Below are positions 1-7,235 of a stretch of DNA of 26,504 bases, in pieces. A program made the position numbers and the translations under genes. Positions within the stretch are counted from its first letter, which is position 1, and the number at the start of each line of letters is the position of its first letter. Where the stretch lies: assembly GCA_903958915.1 (NCBI GenBank), contig CAJBVC010000572.1, forward strand, positions 1 through 26,504, written 5' to 3'. The notes beneath the pieces were generated by a model. The model saw nothing but the letters and a program-made list of their open reading frames with translations. It made no database searches and had not been told where the DNA came from. This DNA is from an uncultured beta proteobacterium. Its GTDB lineage: Bacteria > Pseudomonadota > Gammaproteobacteria > Burkholderiales > Burkholderiaceae_C.

Positions 1-576
1 AATGCGATGCACTTTGCCAATGATTTCATTGGAGTACTTTTGCCCCAATCCAATCGAGGCCATGATCTCGCGCGCGGCCATCGTCACTTCGGCAGTGTCG
101 ATGCCATAGGGACAGAAGACGGAGCAGCGGCGGCACTCGGAGCACTGGTTGAAATAGCTGTACCAGTCGTCCAGCACTTCCCTCGTCAAGTCCACCGCAC
201 CGACCAGTTTGGGAAAGTGTTTGCCCGCGAAGGTGAAATATCTACGGTAAACACTGCGCATCAGGTCCTGGCGCGCCACTGGCATATTTTTGGGATCACC
301 GGTTCCCAGAAAATAATGGCATTTGTCAGAGCAAGCGCCGCAGTGCACACAGGCGTCCATATAGACTTGCAGCGACCGATACTTTCCCAGCAGTTCCCCC
401 ATTTTGGCGATGGCTTTCGCTTGCCAATCATCCACCAGCGTCTCCGGGAATCCCAGTGCCTTTTGAATAGGTCCCGATGCCACAAATGGTTTCAGATGCG
501 ACATGGCTCCCGCTTGCACCAGCGGAATGACCGGGTAGCTCTTGATCTTGGGTGTTTCGAAAGTCGCAGTAGCCAT
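1..576 (-). CDS. dsrK: DsrK, heterodisulfide reductase-like Fe-S subunit of DsrMKJOP (partial, N-terminal 192 residues)
   Basis: The frame is open from an ATG at 576 to the left edge, so the C-terminal part is missing. Two ferredoxin-type cysteine clusters are visible: CVHCGACSDKCH near residues 72-83 and CSECRRCSVFCPYG near residues 147-160. These are the N-terminal 4Fe-4S motifs of HdrD/DsrK proteins; the catalytic CCG region would lie off the window. DsrK is the cytoplasmic, noncubane-cluster subunit of the DsrMKJOP membrane complex and is thought to reoxidise or reduce the DsrC disulfide or trisulfide while exchanging electrons with the quinone pool. It follows dsrM by 15 nt, in the usual dsr order. 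The ribosome-binding site is weak. Confidence 0.93.
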   Translation of the reverse strand, partial: MATATFETPKIKSYPVIPLVQAGAMSHLKPFVASGPIQKALGFPETLVDDWQAKAIAKMGELLGKYRSLQVYMDACVHCGACSDKCHYFLGTGDPKNMPVARQDLMRSVYRRYFTFAGKHFPKLVGAVDLTREVLDDWYSYFNQCSECRRCSVFCPYGIDTAEVTMAAREIMASIGLGQKYSNEIIGKVHRI

Positions 577-591
577 AGTCGTGCGGCGGTC

Positions 592-1326
592 TTAGGGACG
601 CTTTTCCATAGCCGCCGCCCAGGAGGCTATATGTCGCGCCTCGCGCGCTGTATCGGCTTGGTTTCGCGTCGGGCTGAAGAACAAACCAGGTGCATGCAGT
701 AGTTTGCTGATCGGGAAAATCAGCATCAACACAGCCACCAAACCCAAATGCGCCAGCAGCACAGGATCAGCAGGTAGCGCGCTCCACTCAAATCGCAGCA
801 TGCCCAGCGTGAACATCTTCACAGCCACGATGTCCGTGTGTTCTACAAACCGCATGCCCAGACCAGTCAACCCGATTGCCAGGAGCAAGACCAGCATCAA
901 GTGGTCTGAGGGTGTCGAAATGTAACGGACGCGGTCCACCAACCAGCGACGCGCCCAAAGGCCAAACAGTGCTGCAACCATGGCAAAGCCGGCATAAGTG
1001 CCAAATGGTTGCACCAGTGCGATGGGCAGCCACACCGGCTCCTGGAAGTAGCGCAAGTGACGCAATGTCACAAGCAGCAAAGCAAAGTGAAAGGTCCAGC
1101 CAAATAGCCACGTCCATTTGCTGGACTTGAAGAGACTTTCAAAGAGAACGACTTCACGCACCATGCGCAGCACCACTCCACCCGACGTAGTGGGAGCTGG
1201 TGTTGTCGGAATTTTGAGCGGTGCGGGAGTACTCAGGTAGCTTCGAATCTTGAGAGCCAACCCGACCACCAGAACAGCTGCTGCAAAATACAACAACACG
1301 GCATAAAGAGGCGTCACTGGCGACAT
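592..1326 (-). CDS. dsrM: DsrM, NarI-like cytochrome b membrane subunit
   Basis: This 244-aa protein is mostly hydrophobic, with about five or six membrane segments beginning at residues 5-25. It resembles the gamma subunit of respiratory nitrate reductase (NarI), with several histidines in the membrane helices that could bind heme b (for example in WTFHFALLLVTLRHLRYF and in LAHLG). DsrM is the quinone-interacting diheme b subunit that anchors DsrK. An internal stretch rich in Pro and Thr (about residues 34-48) lies between the first and second helices. It starts 33 nt after dsrC, with ACAGGAC close before the ATG, and is followed by dsrK, so DsrMK would be translated as a unit. The identity rests on position and topology. 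Confidence 0.9.
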   Translation of the reverse strand: MSPVTPLYAVLLYFAAAVLVVGLALKIRSYLSTPAPLKIPTTPAPTTSGGVVLRMVREVVLFESLFKSSKWTWLFGWTFHFALLLVTLRHLRYFQEPVWLPIALVQPFGTYAGFAMVAALFGLWARRWLVDRVRYISTPSDHLMLVLLLAIGLTGLGMRFVEHTDIVAVKMFTLGMLRFEWSALPADPVLLAHLGLVAVLMLIFPISKLLHAPGLFFSPTRNQADTAREARHIASWAAAMEKRP

Positions 1327-1359
1327 GTCCTGTTACCGCTACTTTGACGCTCTATTCGA

Positions 1360-1692
1360 TCAAATGCAGCCGGTCGGCTTGGGCAAACCTGCTATCTTGC
1401 AAGCCTGTTTGGCGGGGCCGTAAGGAAACAGGTCGTACAAGTACTTGCTATTGCCTTTTTCTTCGCCGAACTGCTTGCCAATGGCTTTGGTCAAGACGCG
1501 CACCGCAGGTGCAATCTGGTACTCGTTGTAATAGTCGCGCAGAAAATTGATCACCTCCCAATGGTTGTCAGTGAGGTCCACTTTTTCTTCTTCTGCCAGG
1601 TGCTTGGCTGCGTCCACATTCCATTCCGCGAGGTTAAGCAAGTAACCTTCTTCGTCGGTTTCATAAGTGGTGCCGTTGATTTCAAAACTCAT
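1360..1692 (-). CDS. dsrC: DsrC, sulfur-carrier substrate protein of DsrAB
   Basis: The 110-aa protein has the full DsrC/TusE fold signature, including HWEVINFLRDYY and GNSKYLYDLFPYGPAKQ, and the diagnostic C-terminal arm CKIAGLPKPTGCI with Cys98 and the penultimate Cys109. Two cysteines eleven residues apart define true DsrC, which carries sulfur as a persulfide or trisulfide between DsrEFH, DsrAB and DsrMK. The start was set at the ATG at 1692 because GGAG lies 7 nt upstream; a TTG four codons earlier overlaps that ribosome-binding site. It lies 27 nt after dsrH and 33 nt before dsrM. Confidence 0.97.
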   Translation of the reverse strand: MSFEINGTTYETDEEGYLLNLAEWNVDAAKHLAEEEKVDLTDNHWEVINFLRDYYNEYQIAPAVRVLTKAIGKQFGEEKGNSKYLYDLFPYGPAKQACKIAGLPKPTGCI

Positions 1693-1719
1693 AACTATCT
1701 CCAAGTGAAAAATGGGGCT

Positions 1720-2019
1720 TTACAGCCAGGATTGAACGGTGGTGTATTCAAGGGTGAGATCTACGAAGCCGCCGTAGTCGACCAACTCGATGCCCTGCGC
1801 CAGTTTGCCGCCCAGACCGCGCGCGTCCACATCGGGCTTGAGCGCGTAGACCTTGAGAGAAGTCATGGCCTGCTGGATTCGCGACTCGGCTGCGGTTCCA
1901 ATGGCAGCGGCGTAAACACCATCCTCGATCAGCAGGAGCGCACTTCCAGCCTGAGCCATGCGCAAGCAGGAGCCGAGAGAATTGGTATGAAAGGGAGATT
2001 TATTGACAATGTGCAGCAT
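1720..2019 (-). CDS. dsrH: DsrH, subunit of the DsrEFH sulfurtransferase
   Basis: The 99-aa product matches DsrH/TusB: it begins MLHIVNKSPFHTNSLGSCL and ends with a Trp-Leu pair. Cys18 corresponds in position to the conserved cysteine of Allochromatium DsrH (about residue 20). DsrH is part of the alpha2-beta2-gamma2 DsrEFH hexamer that passes persulfide sulfur from TusA to DsrC. The ATG at 2019, 14 nt after the dsrF stop and preceded by AGGGAAAA, was chosen over an in-frame TTG at 2037 inside dsrF. The gene is the third of the dsrEFH trio. Confidence 0.95.
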   Translation of the reverse strand: MLHIVNKSPFHTNSLGSCLRMAQAGSALLLIEDGVYAAAIGTAAESRIQQAMTSLKVYALKPDVDARGLGGKLAQGIELVDYGGFVDLTLEYTTVQSWL

Positions 2020-2033
2020 GGATTTTCCCTGGT

Positions 2034-2390
2034 TCAAAAGCTCAAGACCACGTCTTGCTGGGCCATAAGTGCGCCCATTTCCTGCGCGTCAAGTACTTCA
2101 ACTGGCACCAGCAAGTCCTTCTCGGTCAAGCCGCGCTGCTCCATCGATTCACGATCTACGTACAGTTTCTCGACGTCATAACCCTCAAGAGCACGGTAAC
2201 TCGGGGAGAAGTTCTTGATACCGATGTCCTTGGTCTGCTGGCCTTTCACCAACTCATAGACGCCGTCATCGATAAAGACCAGACTGACATCCTGATCAAA
2301 CGTGGCGGTGATGAGTACCACCTCCAGGCTCTCCAGCGCATAGATCGTGCCGTACGGCGCCTTGCGGTTCACAAACATGAATTTTTTCAT
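2034..2390 (-). CDS. dsrF: DsrF, subunit of the DsrEFH sulfurtransferase
   Basis: The 118-aa protein starts MKKFMFVNRKAPYGT and has the DsrF/TusC pattern of an alternating alpha/beta fold with FIDDGVYELVKGQ near residues 45-57. No cysteine is present, as expected for DsrF, which is the non-catalytic partner in DsrEFH. The start is the ATG at 2390, preceded by AGGAAA; a TTG at 2411 in the same frame lies inside the end of dsrE. It sits between dsrE and dsrH with a 17-nt gap upstream. Confidence 0.95.
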   Translation of the reverse strand: MKKFMFVNRKAPYGTIYALESLEVVLITATFDQDVSLVFIDDGVYELVKGQQTKDIGIKNFSPSYRALEGYDVEKLYVDRESMEQRGLTEKDLLVPVEVLDAQEMGALMAQQDVVLSF

Positions 2391-2407
2391 TCTGAAATCT
2401 TTCCTGT

Positions 2408-2767
2408 TCAATCGCCAAAGGTAACAAGGCGATCCGCCTTGATGCCGCTGTCCACCAGCTGGCCCAATCCCGAGATACGAAAGCCCGGCGCCAGCACTTC
2501 ATCCTTGATGCCACGACGCAGCGCTGCCGCCACGCATACAACCAAGTCCACCTTGTGATCAGTAGCCAAGGCAGACCAACGATTCACCACATGACGGTCA
2601 TCCTGCGGCGGTTCGGTAAGACGGGTCGCGTTATTCACCCCGTCGTGGTAGAAAAAGACACGCTGAATTTCATGTCCCTTAGCAATTGCCGCCATTGCAA
2701 ACTGGTAAGCGGTGTCGGAGGCCTGATGCGTGTAGGGGCCTTCACTGACGAGTAATCCGAACTTCAT
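2408..2767 (-). CDS. dsrE: DsrE, catalytic subunit of the DsrEFH sulfurtransferase
   Basis: The 119-aa protein contains VFFYHDGVNNA at residues 37-47 and a single cysteine at residue 78 in VVCVAAALRRGI. Position 78 is exactly that of the sulfur-binding cysteine of Allochromatium DsrE. This subunit accepts sulfur from TusA-type carriers and hands it to DsrC. Presence of dsrEFH is a marker of the oxidative (sulfur-oxidising) Dsr pathway. The gene starts 20 nt after dsrB with only a weak ribosome-binding site, suggesting translational coupling. Confidence 0.96.
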   Translation of the reverse strand: MKFGLLVSEGPYTHQASDTAYQFAMAAIAKGHEIQRVFFYHDGVNNATRLTEPPQDDRHVVNRWSALATDHKVDLVVCVAAALRRGIKDEVLAPGFRISGLGQLVDSGIKADRLVTFGD

Positions 2768-2787
2768 ACGGGTCTTGGTCCAAAAAG

Positions 2788-3858
2788 TTAGAAACGGATG
2801 TGGGTGGAGGCATTCAGGCTGCTACGCGAGCCACGCCAGTCGTCAATCAAGTACTTGGTAAATGGCAGATCACACTTTTCGAAAAACTGTGGCCAACCAA
2901 TGCGCTCGATCCAGTCCGAGACGCGTTCCCATGAGCGTGCATCTTCCTTGTAGGTGTACAAAATCTTTTTGACCATGGCAGACACTTCCGGCCAGCGTGG
3001 CGGATTGTTCGGCAACCCGGATGCCACCATTTTCATGAACGTCGGTTTTCCACGGGCATTCGAGTTCTTGCCTCCAACCCAAATCGCCAGTTTGCTGTGC
3101 TCCGGGTCATTGATTTGCATTGGTGGGCACGGTGGGTAACAGGCCCCGCAGCACATGCACTTGCTTTCATCAATCTCCAGCGACGGCTTGCCATTCACCA
3201 TCGCAGGTCGGATGGCTGCCACCGGGCAGCGCGCCACCACCGTTGGGCGCTCACACATGTTGGCCACCAAGTCGTGGTTGATTTTTGGTGGCTTGGTGTG
3301 CTGAACCACGATCGCAATATCCGCTTGCCCACCACAATTGATTTCACAGCAGGACGTGGAGAGATGCACTCGGTTGGGCATGTCTTCCTTGACAAACTCA
3401 ACCAGCAGTTCGTCCATCAGCGCTTTGACAGCCCCCGACGCATCGGTGCCGGGAATGTCACAGTGCAACCAACCCTGGGTGTGCGCAATGGCGGATACGG
3501 AATTGCCCGTGCCACCGACCGGAAAGCCGCTGCTGGTTAGCGCCTCGACCAAAGGACCCACCCGACCAGCGTCGGACACCATGTATTCGATGTTTGAGCG
3601 TATGGTGAAACGGACGTGACCGTCTGCATACTGATCCGCGATGTCGCACAGCTTGCGGATCGTATACACATCCATCTGGCGCTGTGTGCCAGCGCGCACG
3701 GTCCAGATCTCATCGCCAGTGTGCGAGACATGGTGCAGCACGCCTGGACGCGGACGATCGTGGTACTTCCAGTTGCCGTAGTTTTTCGCCATCAGCGGAT
3801 GCAGGTACTTTTTGTTGTCCGGTACGCCGCTCTCAATGGGGGTGCGCATGGTTGCCAT
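2788..3858 (-). CDS. dsrB: Reverse dissimilatory sulfite reductase beta subunit
   Basis: The 356-aa protein contains the siroheme/4Fe-4S cysteines in STSCCEINCGG (Cys170, 171 and 175) and ARCP (Cys211), and an inserted ferredoxin domain with CMCCGACYPPCPPM (residues 234-247). With DsrA it forms the cytoplasmic alpha2-beta2 enzyme that in sulfur oxidisers releases sulfite from DsrC-bound sulfur. The start at 3858 has GGAGAG 7 nt upstream; an in-frame start 24 codons earlier would overlap the dsrA end and lacks such a site. It follows dsrA by 23 nt. Confidence 0.97.
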   Translation of the reverse strand: MATMRTPIESGVPDNKKYLHPLMAKNYGNWKYHDRPRPGVLHHVSHTGDEIWTVRAGTQRQMDVYTIRKLCDIADQYADGHVRFTIRSNIEYMVSDAGRVGPLVEALTSSGFPVGGTGNSVSAIAHTQGWLHCDIPGTDASGAVKALMDELLVEFVKEDMPNRVHLSTSCCEINCGGQADIAIVVQHTKPPKINHDLVANMCERPTVVARCPVAAIRPAMVNGKPSLEIDESKCMCCGACYPPCPPMQINDPEHSKLAIWVGGKNSNARGKPTFMKMVASGLPNNPPRWPEVSAMVKKILYTYKEDARSWERVSDWIERIGWPQFFEKCDLPFTKYLIDDWRGSRSSLNASTHIRF

Positions 3859-3881
3859 AGTTATCTCTCCTCTTTGCGTTT

Positions 3882-5162
3882 TCAGGAAACGACCTTGCGG
3901 GCGTTGATCTTCGCCACTTCGTCGTCCCACCCATCGGTGCGCACATACGGATTGGTTCGGGGCGTAGAAACCATATTGGGGTCCACCTCGAGACCGATGC
4001 CTTCCAGGAAATTGATCAGACCAATACGTTCGATCATTTCTCCGGTACGCTCATGCTCCAAAGCATTTTCGGCAAAGAAGTCGATGGATTTTTGCGCCAG
4101 ATCCACCAGGGCTTCATAGTCTTCGTCAGTAGACATTGGCATGAACGGAACCACCACGGTACCCATCAAGTCTCCGATCTTCAGGGTGCGTTTACCCCCC
4201 ATCAAAATGGTGACACCCTTGTCAGTTCCGGTGGCCAGAGCGCCAGTCATCACGTTGATGCAATGCATGCACCGAACACAGTTGGCATTGTCGATTTCGA
4301 GCGACTGCGTATCGTTCAGCGCCACACTCGATATCTTTGCACCTTTGGACACATCCTTGGTTTCTTTCAGCATGATGGTCTTGGTCGGGCAGCGACTCAC
4401 CACATCGTTTACCAACTCTGTCATCCCGTGCTTGGCAAACCACTTTTTGGCCAGCCCTTCATCGGTGCGGATGTTGTCTTTCCATGTTCCGATCACAGCC
4501 ATGTCGGCGCGCTGTATCGAATTCATGCAGTCGTTAGGGCAACCTGAAAACTTGAACTTGAACTTGTATGGCAACGCCGGACGATGCATGTCGTCGAGAA
4601 AAGTATTCAGCACCGCGCGATGGGCCTTGGCCTCATCAAAGCAGGACTGCTCGCAACGCGCAGCGCCAACACACGACATGCTCGTTCGTACTGCGGGCCC
4701 GGCACCACCGAGATCAAATCCGAGCTCATTGAGCTCGTCGAAAGCGCCTTGCACATTGGCCGTACTTGCACCTTGAAACATGATGTCACCAGACTGACCG
4801 TGAAAAGCAATCAGACCGGAGCCATGCTTCTCCCAGATGTCGCACATTTTGCGCAAAACATCGGTGTCGTAGTGCATGCCTGCGGGTGGTTGCACGCGCA
4901 GCGTATGGAACTCCTTGGACGCCGGAAACATGTCTGCGACCTCAGAAAAGCGCGGAATAACGCCACCACCATAACCAAAAACACCGACTGTCCCACCCTT
5001 CCAGTAGCCTTTGCGGGTCTTGTACGAGTGCTCCAGTTGCCCCATCAGGTCAGTCATGTACTCACTGTCGTTGGCAAGGCGCTTCAACCCAGTCACAAAG
5101 CTGGGCCAGGGTCCGCTCTCCAACTGGTCGAGCATGGGGGTATCGTGCTGTTTCTTGGTCAT
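3882..5162 (-). CDS. dsrA: Reverse dissimilatory sulfite reductase alpha subunit
   Basis: The 426-aa protein has the DsrA cluster-binding cysteines in SCVGAARCEQSC (residues 163-174) and SGCPNDCMN (residues 206-214), and the inserted ferredoxin domain CVRCMHCINVMTGAL (residues 295-309). Length and motif order match DsrA. It is the first gene of the minus-strand dsr operon and is divergent from the accessory operon on the right. The start at 5162 has CGGAGAC 6-8 nt upstream. The adjacent dsrEFH genes indicate the oxidative type; the residues alone do not prove direction. Confidence 0.97.
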   Translation of the reverse strand: MTKKQHDTPMLDQLESGPWPSFVTGLKRLANDSEYMTDLMGQLEHSYKTRKGYWKGGTVGVFGYGGGVIPRFSEVADMFPASKEFHTLRVQPPAGMHYDTDVLRKMCDIWEKHGSGLIAFHGQSGDIMFQGASTANVQGAFDELNELGFDLGGAGPAVRTSMSCVGAARCEQSCFDEAKAHRAVLNTFLDDMHRPALPYKFKFKFSGCPNDCMNSIQRADMAVIGTWKDNIRTDEGLAKKWFAKHGMTELVNDVVSRCPTKTIMLKETKDVSKGAKISSVALNDTQSLEIDNANCVRCMHCINVMTGALATGTDKGVTILMGGKRTLKIGDLMGTVVVPFMPMSTDEDYEALVDLAQKSIDFFAENALEHERTGEMIERIGLINFLEGIGLEVDPNMVSTPRTNPYVRTDGWDDEVAKINARKVVS

Positions 5163-5363
5163 TGAATGTCTCCGGGCTGGGTGGAAACGCATAGGTTGCG
5201 TAGGTCGACTGCGTAGCGAATAGTACGTTTCACCCGTTCTCCAGCGCTATCACCCTCGTAGAGTATGGGAAGCTATCCATTGGGGCTATATGTGCCCATC
5301 CGTCCCGGTAATAGACGACACTGGCCTTCTTTGCGCCCAATAGCACTACTGAGAAACCGCGTC
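5163..5363. promoter_or_regulatory. Divergent control region between dsrA and the accessory operon
   Basis: This 201-bp gap must hold the promoters of both operons. No confident -35/-10 pair was found on either strand. Three GCRTAG hexamers lie on the dsrA side at 5189-5194, 5198-5203 and 5211-5216. The word ATCCATTGGGG at 5275-5285 recurs in the soxY/yedE divergent region in the same orientation. Both are candidate regulator sites; this is inference from repetition only. Confidence 0.5.
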
Positions 5364-5600
5364 ATGACTACGATTACAGCCCTGGAAAAATTCACTATCC
5401 CGATAGGTGGTCAGGTCATCGAATTGCAGCAGTTGGACTATGACGCTGGCGGAATGAGTCTGCTGAGGACGCGGATTCGCGAGAGGAGCAGATTTACGGT
5501 ATTCGAGATCGACCCGCAGTCCGCTCGTCTGTGGGGAGAAGCATTGTTAAGTTGGGCGAAACGCCAACCGGTGGCGGATTCTGAGCGAGACCCAACATGA
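5364..5600 (+). CDS. Small conserved-looking protein of unknown function, first gene of the dsr-divergent operon
   Basis: I do not recognise this 78-aa product. It begins MTTITALEKF and has a beta-rich look (FTIPIGGQVIELQQLDYD; then SLLRTRIRERSRFTVFEIDP) followed by one helix near the C-terminus (ARLWGEALLSWAKRQ). There are no cysteines, signal peptide or membrane segments. The ATG at 5364 was chosen because an earlier in-frame start would add a proline- and arginine-rich tail reading through the control region; the ribosome-binding site is weak (GAGAAA). It overlaps the next gene by ATGA, so the two are likely translationally coupled. Confidence 0.7.
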   Translation: MTTITALEKFTIPIGGQVIELQQLDYDAGGMSLLRTRIRERSRFTVFEIDPQSARLWGEALLSWAKRQPVADSERDPT

Positions 5601-6220
5601 CCACTGCCGGTGACTTAGCCTTCAAAACAGTGGATGTCGTATTTCCTATCGATGGCTCGAAGCTGCCCCGCAACAATGCTTTTGCGATACAGGAGGCGCT
5701 GCTCTGCCATCTGCCGTGGCTGGCCGACGAAGCGATAGCGGGAATTCACCCTGTCAAGCTGGTCGCAGGGGTCGATTCCGAGGGCCTGTTAACGCGGCGA
5801 TCGCGCTTGCTGGTTCGAATCAACATCGATCGTTTTGAGGCTTTGGGCGCTCTTGCAGGTTTGCAGCTTGACGTGATGGGTTCCCTGGTAACACTGGGCA
5901 CCCCTCATCCGCGTGCGCTGGTAGCCCATGGAACGCTGTATGCCTACCGGGTCGCATCGGAGAACGCGGACGAAGTTCAATTTATGGCGCAGATTCAGGA
6001 GGAACTTGGGCGCTTAGGCATTGCCGGAGAAGCAGTTTGCGGTAAGCGGCAAGAGTTCCAGGTTTCGCCAGGCTGCCCGGCACCTGCCTTCAGCCTCATG
6101 CTGCACGGCCTGCACCCCGCGCAATCCCTGCGTTTGCAACAGCAGGGTTTAGGGCCTCACCGGCTGCTGGGCTGCGGAGTATTCGTGCCCCATAAGTCAG
6201 CCGCGGCAGTAGGACTTTAG
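5597..6220 (+). CDS. Cas6/Cmx6-like RAMP-fold protein without CRISPR context
   Basis: The 207-aa protein resembles the Cmx6-type Cas6 family (type I-MYXAN Cas6) from memory: TVDVVFPIDGSKLP at 11-24, an LPWL motif at 39-42, RRSRLLVRI at 67-75, and above all the C-terminal glycine-rich loop LQQQGLGPHRLLGCGVFVPHK around 180-200, a hallmark of Cas6 RNA-binding proteins. Cas6 enzymes cut CRISPR precursor RNA. No repeat-spacer array or other cas gene is visible in the window, so its substrate must be different or distant. His38, just before the LPWL motif, is a candidate catalytic histidine, unproven. The gene overlaps its upstream neighbour by ATGA and lies 28 nt before the Cys-less DsrC paralogue. 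Family assignment is good, function is unknown. Confidence 0.75.
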   Translation: MTTAGDLAFKTVDVVFPIDGSKLPRNNAFAIQEALLCHLPWLADEAIAGIHPVKLVAGVDSEGLLTRRSRLLVRINIDRFEALGALAGLQLDVMGSLVTLGTPHPRALVAHGTLYAYRVASENADEVQFMAQIQEELGRLGIAGEAVCGKRQEFQVSPGCPAPAFSLMLHGLHPAQSLRLQQQGLGPHRLLGCGVFVPHKSAAAVGL

Positions 6221-6248
6221 TTTTTACCTTCAACATGGAGACAAGGTG

Positions 6249-6578
6249 ATGATGTACACCGTGAATGGCGTTGATTTAGAGGCAGACGACCAGGGTTACC
6301 TGATCGAACCCAGTTTTGAAGAAGAGACGGTGCGCGTGATTGCGGCCGCCGAGGGAATAGAACTGACCGATGCCCATTGGGAAGTAGTGAATTACCTGCG
6401 CGACCAGTACCGTGAAGAAGGCGCCACGCCCAACTTTCGTGCCATGCTCAAAGGCATGTCCGAGATTCAACCCGCCGTGGACAGTAAGTACCTCTACGAT
6501 CTCTTCCCGGTAGGACCCGCCAAGCAAGGACCCAAGGTCGCCGGGCTGCCACAGCCACTGGGCAAGGGCGGCTATTGA
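6249..6578 (+). CDS. rspA: DsrC/TusE-family protein lacking both redox cysteines (RspA type)
   Basis: The 109-aa protein aligns end to end with the DsrC at 1360-1692 (HWEVVNYLRDQY; SKYLYDLFPVGPAKQ), but the C-terminal arm reads GPKVAGLPQPLGKGGY. The inner cysteine is replaced by Pro95 and the penultimate cysteine by Lys/Gly, with a two-residue extension. It therefore cannot carry sulfur like DsrC. Such proteins have been grouped as RspA (regulatory sulfur-related protein), proposed to be regulatory. The ATG at 6249 has GGAG 8 nt upstream; a second ATG follows at once at 6252 and a GTG precedes it. Its stop overlaps the next start in TGATG. Confidence 0.9.
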   Translation: MMYTVNGVDLEADDQGYLIEPSFEEETVRVIAAAEGIELTDAHWEVVNYLRDQYREEGATPNFRAMLKGMSEIQPAVDSKYLYDLFPVGPAKQGPKVAGLPQPLGKGGY

Positions 6579-7222
6579 TGACCAATACCCTGGTCGCTGG
6601 CGAGCGAACCAAGCTGCGCATTAAAAGCACGTGGTTTCGGGCTGGTTCACCCAAGTCACCGCAGCAAAATGCCAGCGCCATGGCGTTCATCACGTGGCGC
6701 GTTTCTCAGCACATGCTCAAGCAAATGCGCTCGGCGCACTTTGACATTGAGGTTGGGCAGCAGTACTTTGCATTTACCCGTGAAGTGCTGGTGTTCATGT
6801 CCCAAGTAATCGACCGGTGGGCGTTTGAGCGCATGAGTCCAGACGAGCGCATGGCTTTTGTGTCCAGTTTGGTGCGGCGGGTTGCTGAGATATTGGAAGA
6901 AAACGAGGATCGCCTGATGGGGCCCCCCGACTCTGCGCATGCCTCACATTTCGATCAGTTTATTGATCAATTCAATGCACTATCGATCCATTACGCCGAC
7001 TTTGGCCTTGCCAACGGGATGCCAGATTTCGCCTTCGTGCGCTACCTGGGCCATCGCATTGAATCGCTCATGCCCCAAAAAGACCAGCGCTGGGTAATAG
7101 ATCAGATCATGGCAATTGAAATACCGGAAGCCCTGGAGATGCTGCAGCGCGGCATGCAGGGCGTTCTGTCCACTGAGCCGCGCCCGCAGCGATCTTCGCG
7201 GGCTCTCCATACTGGCGACTGA
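6578..7222 (+). CDS. Helical protein of unknown function in the dsr-linked accessory operon
   Basis: I do not recognise this 214-aa protein. It looks almost wholly alpha-helical and soluble: long amphipathic stretches (TWRVSQHMLKQMRSAHFD; RMAFVSSLVRRVAEILEENEDR; WVIDQIMAIEIPEALEMLQRG), no cysteines, no membrane segment, and a basic N-terminus (KLRIKSTWFRAGSPK). The C-terminal 15 residues are polar and probably disordered. The start at 6578 overlaps the rspA stop, and its stop lies 13 nt before the dioxygenase gene. Tight packing suggests it acts with its neighbours; no function is claimed. Confidence 0.8.
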   Translation: MTNTLVAGERTKLRIKSTWFRAGSPKSPQQNASAMAFITWRVSQHMLKQMRSAHFDIEVGQQYFAFTREVLVFMSQVIDRWAFERMSPDERMAFVSSLVRRVAEILEENEDRLMGPPDSAHASHFDQFIDQFNALSIHYADFGLANGMPDFAFVRYLGHRIESLMPQKDQRWVIDQIMAIEIPEALEMLQRGMQGVLSTEPRPQRSSRALHTGD

Positions 7223-7235
7223 CCGCCAGACTGCA

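Noticed and set aside
5813..5822. GGTTCGAATC resembling a tRNA T-arm, as a possible second attachment site
   Set aside because: It lies inside the Cas6-like coding region, matches only about 10 bases, and no tRNA-like structure surrounds it.
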